The notes below the pieces were generated by a model, which saw only the letters and a list, made by a program, of their open reading frames with translations, searched no databases and was not told the DNA's origin. A DNA stretch of 64,000 nucleotides, taken from positions 1 through 64,000 of the forward strand of contig JAMOQG010000142.1 of NCBI GenBank assembly GCA_027064135.1, read 5' to 3'. Each line of letters opens with the position of its first letter. Position 1 is the stretch's first letter. This document shows, piece after piece, positions 1 to 12,357 of this stretch. The DNA comes from Peptostreptococcaceae bacterium. GTDB lineage: Bacteria; Bacillota; Clostridia; Peptostreptococcales; Acidaminobacteraceae. A program made the translations under genes and the position numbers.

Positions 1-8
1 TCATTCAT
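1..8 (-). CDS. Start of a gene running off the left edge
   Basis: On the minus strand an ATG (8-6, or a second ATG at 4-2) follows a purine-rich AAAGGTAGGTAAAG ribosome site and lies 13 bases after the stop of the STAS gene. Only two or three codons are visible, so the product cannot be read. In SpoIIAA/RsbV-type loci the next gene is usually the anti-sigma serine kinase (RsbW/SpoIIAB). That is an inference from context only. Confidence 0.3.
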
Positions 9-21
9 TCTTTACCTACCT

Positions 22-333
22 TTATTTTATTACAAATATTTTATCTAAACCTGTAATATTAAATAATCTTTTAATATTGTTTTTAGCATTAACTATTGAA
101 ATCTGCTTTTCTTCTTTTTTTATTTTTTTCAAAATACCTATCAAAACTCCAATTCCAGTTGAATCAATATAAGATAAATTTTCGCAATTAATTTCAATAT
201 TAACAATTTTATTCTCTAAAATTTCATCTAGTTTTTCTTTAACAATTAGATAAGAATTAATATCCATTTCACCCACTATTGATATTTTACATATATCATC
301 TTTTTCTATTATTTCTGTAATTTCTAATGACAT
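22..333 (-). CDS. STAS-domain anti-sigma factor antagonist (SpoIIAA/RsbV type)
   Basis: A 103-residue protein, the usual length of a single STAS domain. It shows the family core pattern of an early beta strand with GEMDINS, then NLSYIDSTGIGVLIGIL. The serine in DSTG is the residue that partner kinases phosphorylate in this family. The start is well fixed: a very strong AAAGGGGGGAT ribosome site sits just before the ATG. Members bind an anti-sigma kinase when unphosphorylated and so release a sigma factor. The next gene begins 13 bases downstream at the window edge and is probably the kinase partner. Which sigma factor is controlled cannot be seen here. Confidence 0.85.
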   Translation of the reverse strand: MSLEITEIIEKDDICKISIVGEMDINSYLIVKEKLDEILENKIVNIEINCENLSYIDSTGIGVLIGILKKIKKEEKQISIVNAKNNIKRLFNITGLDKIFVIK

Positions 334-501
334 ATTATCCCCCCTTTAGTTTTCCTTATTCCATTATATTAATATTTTGAAAATTAAACAAATTTTTTTT
401 TTTTTTTTACATATTTTTACATATTATATATTAATTTTTATTAATTTTTTTGAATATTCATTTTTTTTAAAATATAATCTAATAAAAAGAAAGGATAATA
501 T

Positions 502-2067
502 ATGAACAAATTAAGAATATTAAAAAGTTACAAATTTATTTTGCCACTAACATTAATAATTATATTCACTAGCTTATTATCTATACTTTATTTTGAAAAA
601 ACAAAACTCCCAAATAAAAATTGGTCAAATTCTATTAAATTAAATTCTTATTATTTAAATGATAATTATGATGATTTTAATAATAAAGATATTGAATTTA
701 TTCTTATCAATGATGATTATTATTTATTTTATTTTTCAAAAAATTTCATTTTTCTTGATATATATGATGAAAATATGAATTTAATAACTCATAAAAAGAT
801 AAATAAGAAATTTAAATATATAAATAATTTAAAAGTTTCTTTAAGTGAAAATAATATTAAATTACTATTTGAAGAAAATAAAATATTAAATAAACTTCTA
901 ATTAATAAAAATGGAAATATTATTAATGATAAAATTCTTTATTCTAATATTGAAAATATTTCAATAATCGAAAATGATATTTTATACTATAAAGATAATT
1001 ATATTTTTTTAAATGATAAAAAAATTAAAAACGTAGATCATTTGATAAAATCTTCTTTTTTCAAACTTAATAATATATATTATATTTCATATATAAATTT
1101 TAATAATTATAAATATGAACTTCATTTTATTGAATTATTTAATAATGAAATTAAAAATGATAAATTTATAAAATCATATACTTTTGATTCAGTAACTAAT
1201 ATTTTTAGTTTTGACAGCAATAAAATTAAAAATGATTTTGATAATATTATCGTAGTATATAATTCAAAATTTGGAGTTTTTTCAAATTACTATTTGTCTT
1301 TAGATGAAAATTTAAATATTAAAGAATCTAAAAATTATTTTAGCAGCGGATATAATTTAAAATATTTAAATGATGGTGAATGTTTTATTCAAAATGAAGA
1401 TACAAATATTGGAAAAATTGATATTTCTACTAAAAATAAAAAATTTCCAAATGTTGTTAAATTTTCAGATGATAATAAAATACCACTTACTAAAACAAAA
1501 AAATTTCCAAATAAAATTAAATATTATATTTTCAATAATGATGAATATTTATTATTTTCAGAAAAAAGTGGTGATTCTCAATTATCAACTTTTATTTCAT
1601 CTACAAATAAAAATTTGATTAGAATAAGTCAAAAATTAACATTTAATGATTACAAAAATTTATTTTTTACTACATTTACAACTTTTTTACCTTTGTTTTT
1701 ATATGCTTTAATATATTCAATATTATTTTTAATACCAATATTTGTTATAGTATTACCAATTGCACTTTTTAAAATTACTTGGGCTGAACAAAATCAAAAT
1801 AAATTACTAATATTATCTATTAGTTTATATTTACTATCAAAATTCAAATATGTTTTTTTTAATGTTACACTCTCAAATTTGCCAATTATTTTTACAAATC
1901 CATTTTTAAGATTATTTAGTATTATTATATTAAGTTTAATTTCAATTTATTCAATGCATGATATTTCAAAAAATAAAAATTTGCATTTTTTTAAAAAATT
2001 TATAACTTTTTTTATTATTGATATAATTTTATTTACTTTATTTTTTACTCCATATTTATTAGTTTAA
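502..2067 (+). CDS. Unrecognised multi-pass membrane protein with a large extracytoplasmic region
   Basis: 521 residues. An N-terminal membrane segment (about residues 12-31) is followed by roughly 360 residues rich in Asn, Asp, Lys, Ile and Tyr, with repeating short strands such as KNFIFLDIYDENMNLI. This looks like a beta-propeller-like fold. About five hydrophobic segments fill residues 390-521. AAAGAAAGGATAATAT precedes the ATG. I recognise no family. It is the only plus-strand gene left of the origin, so it is transcribed against replication. It is also unusually G-poor, as expected for a lagging-strand gene. Codon use is extremely AT-rich. A GC-stemmed terminator follows on its own strand. 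Possible roles (sensor, transporter accessory) are guesses. Confidence 0.6.
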   Translation: MNKLRILKSYKFILPLTLIIIFTSLLSILYFEKTKLPNKNWSNSIKLNSYYLNDNYDDFNNKDIEFILINDDYYLFYFSKNFIFLDIYDENMNLITHKKINKKFKYINNLKVSLSENNIKLLFEENKILNKLLINKNGNIINDKILYSNIENISIIENDILYYKDNYIFLNDKKIKNVDHLIKSSFFKLNNIYYISYINFNNYKYELHFIELFNNEIKNDKFIKSYTFDSVTNIFSFDSNKIKNDFDNIIVVYNSKFGVFSNYYLSLDENLNIKESKNYFSSGYNLKYLNDGECFIQNEDTNIGKIDISTKNKKFPNVVKFSDDNKIPLTKTKKFPNKIKYYIFNNDEYLLFSEKSGDSQLSTFISSTNKNLIRISQKLTFNDYKNLFFTTFTTFLPLFLYALIYSILFLIPIFVIVLPIALFKITWAEQNQNKLLILSISLYLLSKFKYVFFNVTLSNLPIIFTNPFLRLFSIIILSLISIYSMHDISKNKNLHFFKKFITFFIIDIILFTLFFTPYLLV

Positions 2068-2095
2068 AAAAAATGAATCTAATAAATAGATTCAT
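2066..2095 (-). terminator. Rho-independent terminator of the gyrase operon (minus strand)
   Basis: A perfect 9-bp stem (ATGAATCTA / TAGATTCAT, 2073-2081 and 2087-2095) with a 5-base loop. On the minus strand it is followed by eight T residues (A-run 2066-2073 on the plus strand). It lies 75 bases past the gyrA stop and overlaps the last codon of the opposing gene. Confidence 0.7.
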
Positions 2096-2115
2096 CATAA
2101 TATATAAATATCAAA

Positions 2116-2154
2116 GGGGGCTATAATTGTATTATATCCCCCACAATTTTTTTT
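2116..2154 (+). terminator. Terminator of the plus-strand membrane protein gene
   Basis: GGGGG (2116-2120) pairs with CCCCC (2138-2142), and the inner TATAAT/ATTATA also pair, with one mismatch between. A run of eight T (2147-2154) follows after four bases. It is the most GC-rich stem in this AT-rich area and could also stop minus-strand transcription partly. Confidence 0.6.
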
Positions 2155-2170
2155 AAACATTTATTTTTAT

Positions 2171-4621
2171 TTATTCTTCTATTTCTTCTATTTCTTCTTT
2201 CATTACTTTTGCAATTGAAACTAATTTTGTATTTTCTTCTGATTTCATTATTTTAACACCACTTGTATTTCTACCAATAATAGAAATGTCATTTGCTGAA
2301 ATTCTAATCATTATACCATCAGAATTAATTATCATAATATCATTATCTTCATTTAAAATTAATGCACCTATCAATGAACCAGTTTTATGAGATGTTTTGT
2401 AAGTAATATTACCTTTTCCACCTCTTTTTTGTATTCTATATTCACTAATATTTGTTCTTTTCCCGTATCCATTTTCGCTTGCTAAAAATAATTGCATATT
2501 TTTATTTTCTTCATTAATTACTTCCATAGATACTATTTTTTCGTTATCTGGTAAATTCATAGCTTTAACACCAGTTGCATTTCTTCCCATTGCTCTAACA
2601 TCTGTTTCAGAAAATCTAATTGCTTTTCCTTCAGAAGAAATAACAATAATATCATCACTTCCTGTTGTTTTTTTAACATTTATTACTTTATCATTTTCTT
2701 TTAAATTAATAAAAATTAAACCTGTAGTTCTATTAGATTTTAAATCATTTAATCTTGTTTTTTTAATTATTCCATTTTCACTACAAAATACAAGATAACT
2801 ATCATCAAATTCAGTTATCGGAATTATTGAAGTTATTTTTTCATCAATATCAAGTTTTAGTAAATTTATTACATTTACACCTTTCGACGTTCTTGTTCCT
2901 TCTTTTATTTTATATGCTTTTATATGATATAATTTTCCAAAATCAGTAAAAAATAACAATTCATTATGTGTAGAAGTAGTAATTATATCAACTATTTGAT
3001 CATTTTCTTTAGTTTCTAAACCAATTTTTCCACGTCCACCTCTGTTTTGCTTATGGTAAACATCAATTGGAATTCTTTTTATATATCCATCGTTGGTACG
3101 AGTTATTATTACTTTTTTTTCTTCAATTAAATCTCCAATATCAATATCATCTTCATCCATTTCTATATTCGTTTTTCTTTCATCACCATATTTTTCTTTT
3201 ATTTCTATTAAATTATTTTTAATGATATCTAACAATAAAGAATCATTGCCTAAAATATTTTTTAATTCTTTTATAATTATTGATAATTGATTATATTCTT
3301 CATTAATTTTTTCTTTTTCTAAACCTGTTAATCTTTGTAATTTCATATTTAAAATTGCATCAGCTTGTATATCACTTAATTTATATTTTAAAATTAATGA
3401 TTGTTTAGCTTCTTCAGTAGATTTTGAAGCTTTTATTAATTTAATAATGTTATCAATATTATCAAGTGCAATAATATAACCTTCTAAAATATGAGATCTT
3501 TTTTCAGCTTTATCAAGATCATATTGTACACGTCTTGTTTCAACTTCTTTTTGATGATTTAAATAATGATTTAATATTTCAAATAAATTAAGTATTTTAG
3601 GTTCACCATTAACAAGAGCTAACATAATAATTGAATAAGTTACTTTTAAATTAGTATGCTTATATAATTTATTTAATAATATTTCAGCATTAACATCTTT
3701 TCTTAATTCAATAACAACTCTAATTCCTTCTCTATTACTTTCATCTCTTAAATCAGTAATACCATCAATAACTTTGTTTCTAACAAGTTTTGCAATTTCT
3801 TCAAGCAATCTTGATTTATTCACTTGATAAGGAATTTCAGTAATAATAATTTTATTTTTGCCTCTACCCATTTCTTCAATTGTAGATTTTGACTTAATTT
3901 TTATTTTTCCTCTTCCAGTTCTGTAAGCATTTTTTATTCCTTCAATTCCAAGAATTGTAGCACTTGTTGGTAAATCTGGTCCTTTTACAATTTTAAGTAA
4001 ATCTTCAACATTTGCATTTTCATCATCTATTAATTTAATTACTGCATCAATAATTTCATTTAAATTATGTGGTGGAATCGAAGTTGCCATTCCAACTGCT
4101 ATTCCATTTGTTCCATTAACTAATAAATTTGGATATCTTGCAGGTAATACAATTGGTTCTTTTAAGGTATTATCAAAGTTTGGCATAAAATCAATTGTAT
4201 CTTTATGAATATCTTTTAATAATTCAACTGTAATTTTTCCCATTTTTGCTTCAGTATATCTCATTGCAGCTGGTGAATCACCATCAACAGATCCAAAGTT
4301 ACCATGTCCATTAACTAATTTATATCTTATCGAAAAATCTTGTGCCATTCTAACCATTGCATTATAAACAGATTGATCACCATGCGGATGATACTTACCT
4401 AATACATCGCCGACAATACGGGCAGATTTTCTATAAGTTTTATTTGGAGTTAAACCTAATTCTTTCATTGCATATATAATTCTTCTATGAACTGGCTTTA
4501 ATCCATCTCTAACATCTGGTAAAGCTCTAGATACTATTACGCTCATTGCATAATCAATATATGAAGTTTTCATTTCATCAATTATATCTACTTTATTAAC
4601 ATTATTAAATTCTTCAGTCAA
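2171..4621 (-). CDS. gyrA: DNA gyrase subunit A
   Basis: 816 residues, normal for GyrA. It breaks and rejoins DNA in the GyrA2GyrB2 complex that introduces negative supercoils. The catalytic tyrosine is Tyr122 in AAMRYTE. The C-terminal beta-pinwheel is present with a GyrA box (QKRGGKG), which marks gyrase rather than topoisomerase IV. It lies 14 bases downstream of gyrB on the same strand, and a terminator follows. The quinolone-determining stretch reads [10 protein letters not shown]. The numbering matches E. coli exactly, so positions 83 and 87 are Gln and Asn, where quinolone-sensitive enzymes usually carry Ser/Thr and an acidic residue. The C-terminal tail is Glu-rich. Confidence 0.97.
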   Translation of the reverse strand: MTEEFNNVNKVDIIDEMKTSYIDYAMSVIVSRALPDVRDGLKPVHRRIIYAMKELGLTPNKTYRKSARIVGDVLGKYHPHGDQSVYNAMVRMAQDFSIRYKLVNGHGNFGSVDGDSPAAMRYTEAKMGKITVELLKDIHKDTIDFMPNFDNTLKEPIVLPARYPNLLVNGTNGIAVGMATSIPPHNLNEIIDAVIKLIDDENANVEDLLKIVKGPDLPTSATILGIEGIKNAYRTGRGKIKIKSKSTIEEMGRGKNKIIITEIPYQVNKSRLLEEIAKLVRNKVIDGITDLRDESNREGIRVVIELRKDVNAEILLNKLYKHTNLKVTYSIIMLALVNGEPKILNLFEILNHYLNHQKEVETRRVQYDLDKAEKRSHILEGYIIALDNIDNIIKLIKASKSTEEAKQSLILKYKLSDIQADAILNMKLQRLTGLEKEKINEEYNQLSIIIKELKNILGNDSLLLDIIKNNLIEIKEKYGDERKTNIEMDEDDIDIGDLIEEKKVIITRTNDGYIKRIPIDVYHKQNRGGRGKIGLETKENDQIVDIITTSTHNELLFFTDFGKLYHIKAYKIKEGTRTSKGVNVINLLKLDIDEKITSIIPITEFDDSYLVFCSENGIIKKTRLNDLKSNRTTGLIFINLKENDKVINVKKTTGSDDIIVISSEGKAIRFSETDVRAMGRNATGVKAMNLPDNEKIVSMEVINEENKNMQLFLASENGYGKRTNISEYRIQKRGGKGNITYKTSHKTGSLIGALILNEDNDIMIINSDGIMIRISANDISIIGRNTSGVKIMKSEENTKLVSIAKVMKEEIEEIEE

Positions 4622-4635
4622 TTATTTCACCTCAA

Positions 4636-7645
<3,010 letters not shown>

Positions 7646-7668
7646 ATTTATCTCCTAACACTACAAAA

Positions 7669-7911
7669 TTATTTTTTTAATATTTCTAATTCAATAAAAT
7701 CTTCATTTAAAGTTTCATCTTCTGAAAGATCAATAGTTACTATATCTCCAGGATACACTTTTTTTCCTCGTCTATTATCTATTTCGCCATTATATTTAAT
7801 AAAATTATTTTGAATTAAATATTTTGCATGACCTCCAGTTCCAGCAATTTCAGCATATTTTAATAATTGATCCATTTTTATAAAATCAGTTTTAATATAA
7901 ATCTTTTTCAT
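7669..7911 (-). CDS. yaaA: S4-domain RNA-binding protein YaaA
   Basis: 80 residues with the short S4 fold: a helical part containing FIKMDQLLKYAEIAGTGG, then NGEIDNRRGKKVYPGDIV. This is the typical S4 pattern of RNA-binding helix-turn and G-D-V strand. In Firmicutes this small protein sits between dnaN and recF, as here (9 bases after dnaN, 23 bases before recF). A role in 50S ribosome assembly has been proposed for the family. The exact RNA target is not visible from sequence. Confidence 0.9.
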   Translation of the reverse strand: MKKIYIKTDFIKMDQLLKYAEIAGTGGHAKYLIQNNFIKYNGEIDNRRGKKVYPGDIVTIDLSEDETLNEDFIELEILKK

Positions 7912-7920
7912 TTTATCTCC

Positions 7921-9015
7921 CTACTCTACTAATCTAACTGGTAATATCATATATTTATAACTATCATCATCAAATGCTTTTATTATTGCAGGACTCATAT
8001 TATTATTGAATTCAATAATAATATTTTCACTGTCAATTACTTTAAGAACATCTAAAATATATGAGGGATTAAATCCTATTTTTAATTCACTTCCATCATA
8101 ATTTACTTTAATATTTTCTTCCATTTTTCCGTTTTCTGAATTTGAAATTATTAATAAATTATTATTACTAATTTCAAATTTTATAGATGCTTTTCTACTT
8201 TTTAGAGAAAGTAAATAAGCTCTATCTATTGAATATTTAAAATCAGATGTTTTAACTATCATTTTAGATTTAAAATTAGTAGGAATAATTTGATCATAAT
8301 TAATAAATTCTCCCTCTAACAATCTTGAAATTATCTTAACATTATTATAATTAAATAATACATGTTTATCTGTAAAAAAAATTTCAAGTTCACTATCATC
8401 ATTTAATATTTTATTTAATTCATTTAATGTCTTACCTGGAATAATTGATAAATTATCAAGTAATGAATCAATTTTAACTTTTTTATAAGATAATCTATAA
8501 CCATCTAATGATACAAGCGTTAATTCACCATTATTAATTTTAAAAAGAACTCCTGTCAAAACTGGTCTTGCTTCATCTGTTGATATTGAAAAATTAGTTT
8601 GCTTAATTATTGTTTTCATTAATTTTGAATTTATTTTATAGATATTATTTTTTTCAATAAAAGGAATTTCAATATATTCTTCTGCTGCTTTACCAACTAA
8701 ATTAAATTCAATATCATTACAAAAAATATTTACAATATTATCATTATATAAAATATTAATTATATCATTAGGTAATTTATTTATTATTGAAATAAAAAAA
8801 GATGCATCAACAACAACAGAACCTTCTTCAATAATATTTGCTTCAATTGTTGTTTCAATACCTAAATTAAGATCATTTCCAGTAATAATTAAATTGTTAT
8901 CTTTAGCATCTAATAATAATCCTGATAATATAGGCAATGAAGATTTATTAGAAATTGCTTTTGATGATGTATTTAATGCATCTAATAAAATTTGTTTGTT
9001 TATTTTAATATTCAT
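7921..9015 (-). CDS. dnaN: DNA polymerase III beta sliding clamp
   Basis: 364 residues, the usual clamp length, with three repeated clamp folds. Recognisable family segments are the N-terminal LPILSGLLLDA, the middle ARPVLTGVLFKI and the C-terminal YKYMILPVRLV. The dimeric ring encircles DNA and tethers polymerase III; here it would work with the dnaX product at 24524. An AAGGAGG-type ribosome site precedes the ATG. It is separated from dnaA by the 234-bp left half of the origin. Confidence 0.96.
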   Translation of the reverse strand: MNIKINKQILLDALNTSSKAISNKSSLPILSGLLLDAKDNNLIITGNDLNLGIETTIEANIIEEGSVVVDASFFISIINKLPNDIINILYNDNIVNIFCNDIEFNLVGKAAEEYIEIPFIEKNNIYKINSKLMKTIIKQTNFSISTDEARPVLTGVLFKINNGELTLVSLDGYRLSYKKVKIDSLLDNLSIIPGKTLNELNKILNDDSELEIFFTDKHVLFNYNNVKIISRLLEGEFINYDQIIPTNFKSKMIVKTSDFKYSIDRAYLLSLKSRKASIKFEISNNNLLIISNSENGKMEENIKVNYDGSELKIGFNPSYILDVLKVIDSENIIIEFNNNMSPAIIKAFDDDSYKYMILPVRLVE

Positions 9016-9249
9016 GTGGAAAACCTCCTTGTTTTATTTTAAAAATATTATATAAATAAATATAATTAAAATAGTAATAGTAATAGGACCTGTTAATTTG
9101 TTAATAAGCCAATAAAACATTTAAATTTAAAGAATATCAATGTTATAAACATGTGCATAACATTGAAGCATTTTTAAAGTTATTAACATGTTTTATATAA
9201 ATAATTATCAACAAAATTTAATTAACTTATCAACAAAAAATGTTAATAA
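9016..9249. other. oriC, dnaN-dnaA part, with DnaA-trio-like unwinding element
   Basis: The order of elements resembles the B. subtilis basal unwinding system. From left to right there is an AT-only stretch (about 9041-9071), then five in-register TA(G/A) trinucleotides TAGTAATAGTAATAG (9072-9086), then the small GC cluster GACC (9087-9090). DnaA-box-like nonamers follow: TGTTAATAA (9099), TTATTAACA (9180), TTATCAACA (9205 and 9227) and TGTTAATAA (9241). A 10-bp perfect inverted repeat lies at 9137-9166. The identification is by arrangement and motif; no strand opening has been shown. Confidence 0.75.
9072..9086 (+). other. Candidate DnaA-trio (origin unwinding motif)
   Basis: TAG-TAA-TAG-TAA-TAG forms five consecutive TA(G/A) units. 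Read from the DnaA boxes this is the 3'-(G/A)AT-5' repeat described for DnaA-trios. It is flanked by AT-only DNA on one side and GACC plus DnaA-like boxes on the other, in the expected orientation. Confidence 0.65.
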
Positions 9250-10587
9250 TTATTCGTTTACAATTTCTTTTATAAGATTTTTTATAGTAATAGCAAATTC
9301 TGGATTTTCATTTATTTTATTATAGATTTTATCTTTTGCATGAATAACAGTTGTATGATCTCTTCCACCAAATTCTTCTCCAATTTTAGGAAGAGATAAA
9401 TCGGTTAAATCACGACACAAATACATAGCAATTTGACGTGGAAATGAAATATTTCTTGATCTTCTTTTTGAAACTATTTCTTTTTGTGTAATATCGTAAT
9501 TTTTACATACAACACTAATAATTAAATCTACAGTTACTTTTTTAGGTTTATTATTAGAAATAATATCTTTTAATGCTTCATTTGATAATTCTACTGATAT
9601 TTCTTTATTAGTTAATGATGAATAAGCAACAACACGTATCAAAGCACCTTCCAATTCTCTAATATTGGATTTTATTTTAGTAGCAATAAATTCATATACA
9701 TCATTTGGAATTAATATATTATCTCTTTCAGCTTTTTTTTGAAGTATAGCTATTCTAGTTTCGTAATCAGGAGCTTGAATATCAGTAATTAATCCCCATT
9801 CAAATCTAGATCTTAAACGAGCTTCCAAAGTTGGTATCTCCTTTGGTGGTCTATCAGAAGATAAAATTATTTGTTTATTATCTTCATGAAGAGCATTAAA
9901 AGTATGGAAAAATTCTTCTTGAGTACGCTCTTTACCAGCAATAAATTGAATATCATCAACTAATAAAATATCAGCTTTTCTATATTTATTTCTAAATTCT
10001 ACATTTTTATCATCTTTAATTGAATTAATTAAATCATTAGTAAATTTTTCAGAAGTTACATATATAATGTTTGCATTTTTATTTTGATTTTTAACATAAT
10101 GACCTATTGCATGCATTAAATGAGTTTTACCAAGTCCTACTCCACCATATATAAAAAGTGGATTATATGCATTTGCTGGAGATTCAGCAACAGCTAATGA
10201 AGCAGCGTGTGCAAATCGGTTTGAAGTTCCTATTACAAATTCACTAAATATATATTTAGGATTTAATTTTGATTTTTCAGGGAAATCATAATTATCTATT
10301 TGTTTTTTAGGTTCTGAGTTTGAGTTTATAGTATTTAATTCTCCAGGTATAACTATTTGAATATTATATTCAATATTAGTAACTTGTTTAACTGCATTTT
10401 TAATTAAAATAAGATAACGATCTTCAAGTATCTGTTTATTAAAATCATTTGGTGTTGAAAGAATTAAGTTTTCATTATTAATATTGATTGGTTCAATAGA
10501 TCCAAGCCAAGTATTAAAACTTACTTCCGTTAATTCATCTTTTATTAAATTAAGTGAATTATTCCAAATTTGTTGTAAATTGTTCAT
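9250..10587 (-). CDS. dnaA: Chromosomal replication initiator DnaA
   Basis: 445 residues. Domain I is at the N-terminus ([21 protein letters not shown]), with a short linker ending near [13 protein letters not shown]. The AAA+ domain has Walker [16 protein letters not shown] and Walker [10 protein letters not shown]. The C-terminal domain IV helix-turn-helix contains [14 protein letters not shown], the DnaA signature that binds TTATCCACA boxes. It melts the origin and loads helicase. Both flanks carry DnaA boxes, so autoregulation is likely. The linker (domain II) is short. Confidence 0.98.
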   Translation of the reverse strand: MNNLQQIWNNSLNLIKDELTEVSFNTWLGSIEPININNENLILSTPNDFNKQILEDRYLILIKNAVKQVTNIEYNIQIVIPGELNTINSNSEPKKQIDNYDFPEKSKLNPKYIFSEFVIGTSNRFAHAASLAVAESPANAYNPLFIYGGVGLGKTHLMHAIGHYVKNQNKNANIIYVTSEKFTNDLINSIKDDKNVEFRNKYRKADILLVDDIQFIAGKERTQEEFFHTFNALHEDNKQIILSSDRPPKEIPTLEARLRSRFEWGLITDIQAPDYETRIAILQKKAERDNILIPNDVYEFIATKIKSNIRELEGALIRVVAYSSLTNKEISVELSNEALKDIISNNKPKKVTVDLIISVVCKNYDITQKEIVSKRRSRNISFPRQIAMYLCRDLTDLSLPKIGEEFGGRDHTTVIHAKDKIYNKINENPEFAITIKNLIKEIVNE

Positions 10588-11095
10588 TTTGAAACCTCCA
10601 TAATATATGTATTAACAGGTTATTAACATAAAAATTAATAACGCATATGTTTATAATTCTAAAAAAACCAATATAAATAAATTTTTTGATGTTAATAAAA
10701 TTGTTAATAATTAAAAAAAATACAAAAAAAATAATTTATCCCCAGATTATCAAGATAAAATATCAACTAATAAATGACTGTATATGCAAGTTTTACAAAA
10801 TTATTGTTAATAAATTTGCTATTAATTAACATATTATCCACAAAATCAATTTTTAAATAACTGTGGGTAAAAGTTATTAACATATCAATATTTAATAATA
10901 TAATATCAAAAAATGAAAAAATTATCAATTTAATTATTTATTTTATCCACAAATAAACAGGTTGTTGATAAAAGTTTGATGAATAAAATAAAATTGCTAT
11001 GTATACCGCAATGCTTGACATTTATTTTTTGACAATGTATAATAACTTTGCAGTATTATGAAGAAGTGTGCATAAGAGTATATTGAGGAGGAGAA
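10588..11095. other. oriC, dnaA-rnpA part: DnaA-box cluster
   Basis: 508 bp without a gene. Consensus DnaA boxes TTATCCACA lie at 10834-10842 and 10943-10951. Near matches are TTATCCCCA (10736-10744), TGTGGGTAA (10862-10870, reverse) and TGTTGATAA (10963-10971, reverse). A further nonamer, TTATTAACA in either orientation, occurs at 10620, 10690, 10702, 10805 and 10874. The area is A/T-rich with A-tracts. The rpmH gene that normally lies at the rnpA end is not present. The right edge is the rnpA promoter. Confidence 0.85.
11015..11043 (+). promoter_or_regulatory. Consensus sigma-A promoter of the rnpA operon
   Basis: A perfect TTGACA (11015-11020) is separated by 17 bp from a perfect TATAAT (11038-11043). 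It lies about 55 bp before rnpA and is the strongest promoter by sequence that I saw in the window. In relatives this promoter drives rpmH first; here it drives rnpA directly. Confidence 0.85.
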
Positions 11096-11431
11096 ATGCT
11101 ACCTCAGAGTATTAAAAAAAATGATGAATTTAAGAATATTTATAAAAAGGGTAAAAAAATTGTAAATAAGTATTTTGTTTTTTATTATTTTAAAAATAAT
11201 TTAGAATATGATAGAATTGGATTTACTGTTAGTAAAAAAGTAGGAAAAGCTGTTACAAGAAACAAAGCAAGAAGAATTTTAAAAGAAATATTTAGACTGA
11301 ATTTTAAAGAAACTGTTAAAGGTTATGATTTTGTAATTGTTGCGCGAAATATTATGAAAAAAGCAGAATATAAAAAAGTTGATAAAGAATTTAGAAATGT
11401 TTATAAAAAATTTAGGAGTAATATAAAATGA
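11096..11431 (+). CDS. rnpA: Ribonuclease P protein component
   Basis: 111 residues, typical length. It carries the RNR motif region as [21 protein letters not shown], the central RNA-binding helix of the family, preceded by the usual [12 protein letters not shown]. It assists the RNase P RNA in trimming tRNA 5' ends. GAGGAGGAG lies right before the ATG. It overlaps yidD by four bases (ATGA), so the two are translationally coupled. Confidence 0.95.
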   Translation: MLPQSIKKNDEFKNIYKKGKKIVNKYFVFYYFKNNLEYDRIGFTVSKKVGKAVTRNKARRILKEIFRLNFKETVKGYDFVIVARNIMKKAEYKKVDKEFRNVYKKFRSNIK

Positions 11432-11640
11432 AAAAAATATTGATTTTATTAATTAAATTTTATAGAAAATATATTTCACCTTTAAAAGGTCATTCTACAT
11501 GTAGATTTTATCCAACTTGTTCTCAATATTCATTGGAAGCTGTTGAAAAATATGGTTCAATTAAAGGCAGTTATTTAAGTGCAAAAAGAATTTTAAGATG
11601 CAACCCGTTTAACAAAGGTGGATATGATCCACTCAAATAA
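11428..11640 (+). CDS. yidD: Membrane protein insertion efficiency factor YidD
   Basis: 70 residues. It has the family signature of three cysteines in [14 protein letters not shown], the YRKYISP motif near the N-terminus, and [11 protein letters not shown] at the C-terminus. An amphipathic N-terminal helix ([13 protein letters not shown]) is expected to attach it to the inner face of the membrane, where it supports YidC. It is coupled to rnpA by a 4-base overlap and followed by yidC 12 bases later. Confidence 0.95.
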   Translation: MKKILILLIKFYRKYISPLKGHSTCRFYPTCSQYSLEAVEKYGSIKGSYLSAKRILRCNPFNKGGYDPLK

Positions 11641-11652
11641 TAGGAGGAATAT

Positions 11653-12354
11653 ATGTATTTTTTAGCAAAATTTGTAGGACCCATTTTAGGAACAATTTAT
11701 AATATTACAAATAGTTATGGAATTTCTATAATTATATTAACGCTTTTAATTAAATTGATATTATTTCCATTATCAATTAAACAAGTTCAATCAACTAATA
11801 AAATGACTAAGTTACAGCCAGAAATAAAAAAATTACAAGAAAAGTATAAGAATGATAAAGAAACTTTAAATAAAAAAACAATGGAATTATATTCAGAAAA
11901 TGGTGCAAATCCACTTTCAGGATGTTTACCTTTATTAATTCAAATGCCAATATTGTTTGGATTATTTGGTGTTTTAAGAGATCCAACATTATATGTATTT
12001 CATGGAAATCTTGAGGCTACAAATATTGCAATAAATACAAGTTTTTTATGGTTAAAAAATCTTGACTCACCTGATTTAATTAGCAATGTTTTAACAAGTG
12101 GACCTAGTTGGTTATTAGCATTTCCAGGTATTTTTCCAATAATATCTGCTATTTCAACTTATTTTTCAATGAGCATGAGTGGAAGTTCACAACAATCTGG
12201 AGCTCAAATGAAAACATTCAGTTTAATGATGCCATTAATGATTTTATATATGGGACAAAAATTTGCGTCTGGTTTAATGTTATATTGGACAGTAAGTAAT
12301 GTTTTCCAGATAGGTCAACAATTGATAATTACGAAGTTAACTAAGGAGGATTAA
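11653..12354 (+). CDS. yidC: Membrane protein insertase YidC/Oxa1 (SpoIIIJ type)
   Basis: 233 residues, short for the family, with five predicted membrane segments. The conserved Oxa1 core includes KLQPEIKKLQEKYKNDKE and NPLSGCLPLLIQMPILFGLF. It has no lipoprotein cysteine at the N-terminus, unlike the Bacillus homologues. The positively charged cytoplasmic loop and the groove arginine region (LIKLILFPLSIKQ) are present. It inserts membrane proteins alone or with SecYEG. It sits in the standard operon between yidD and jag. AATAGGAGGAATAT is its ribosome site. Confidence 0.95.
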   Translation: MYFLAKFVGPILGTIYNITNSYGISIIILTLLIKLILFPLSIKQVQSTNKMTKLQPEIKKLQEKYKNDKETLNKKTMELYSENGANPLSGCLPLLIQMPILFGLFGVLRDPTLYVFHGNLEATNIAINTSFLWLKNLDSPDLISNVLTSGPSWLLAFPGIFPIISAISTYFSMSMSGSSQQSGAQMKTFSLMMPLMILYMGQKFASGLMLYWTVSNVFQIGQQLIITKLTKED

Positions 12355-12357
12355 TAA

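Noticed and set aside
2116-2142. Riboswitch-like GC stem between two converging genes
   Set aside because: It is downstream of both genes and followed by a T-run; a terminator explains it.
10588-11095. Hidden rpmH or other small gene in the origin gap
   Set aside because: No ORF with a ribosome site and L34-like Lys/Arg-rich sequence; only DnaA boxes and the rnpA promoter are seen.
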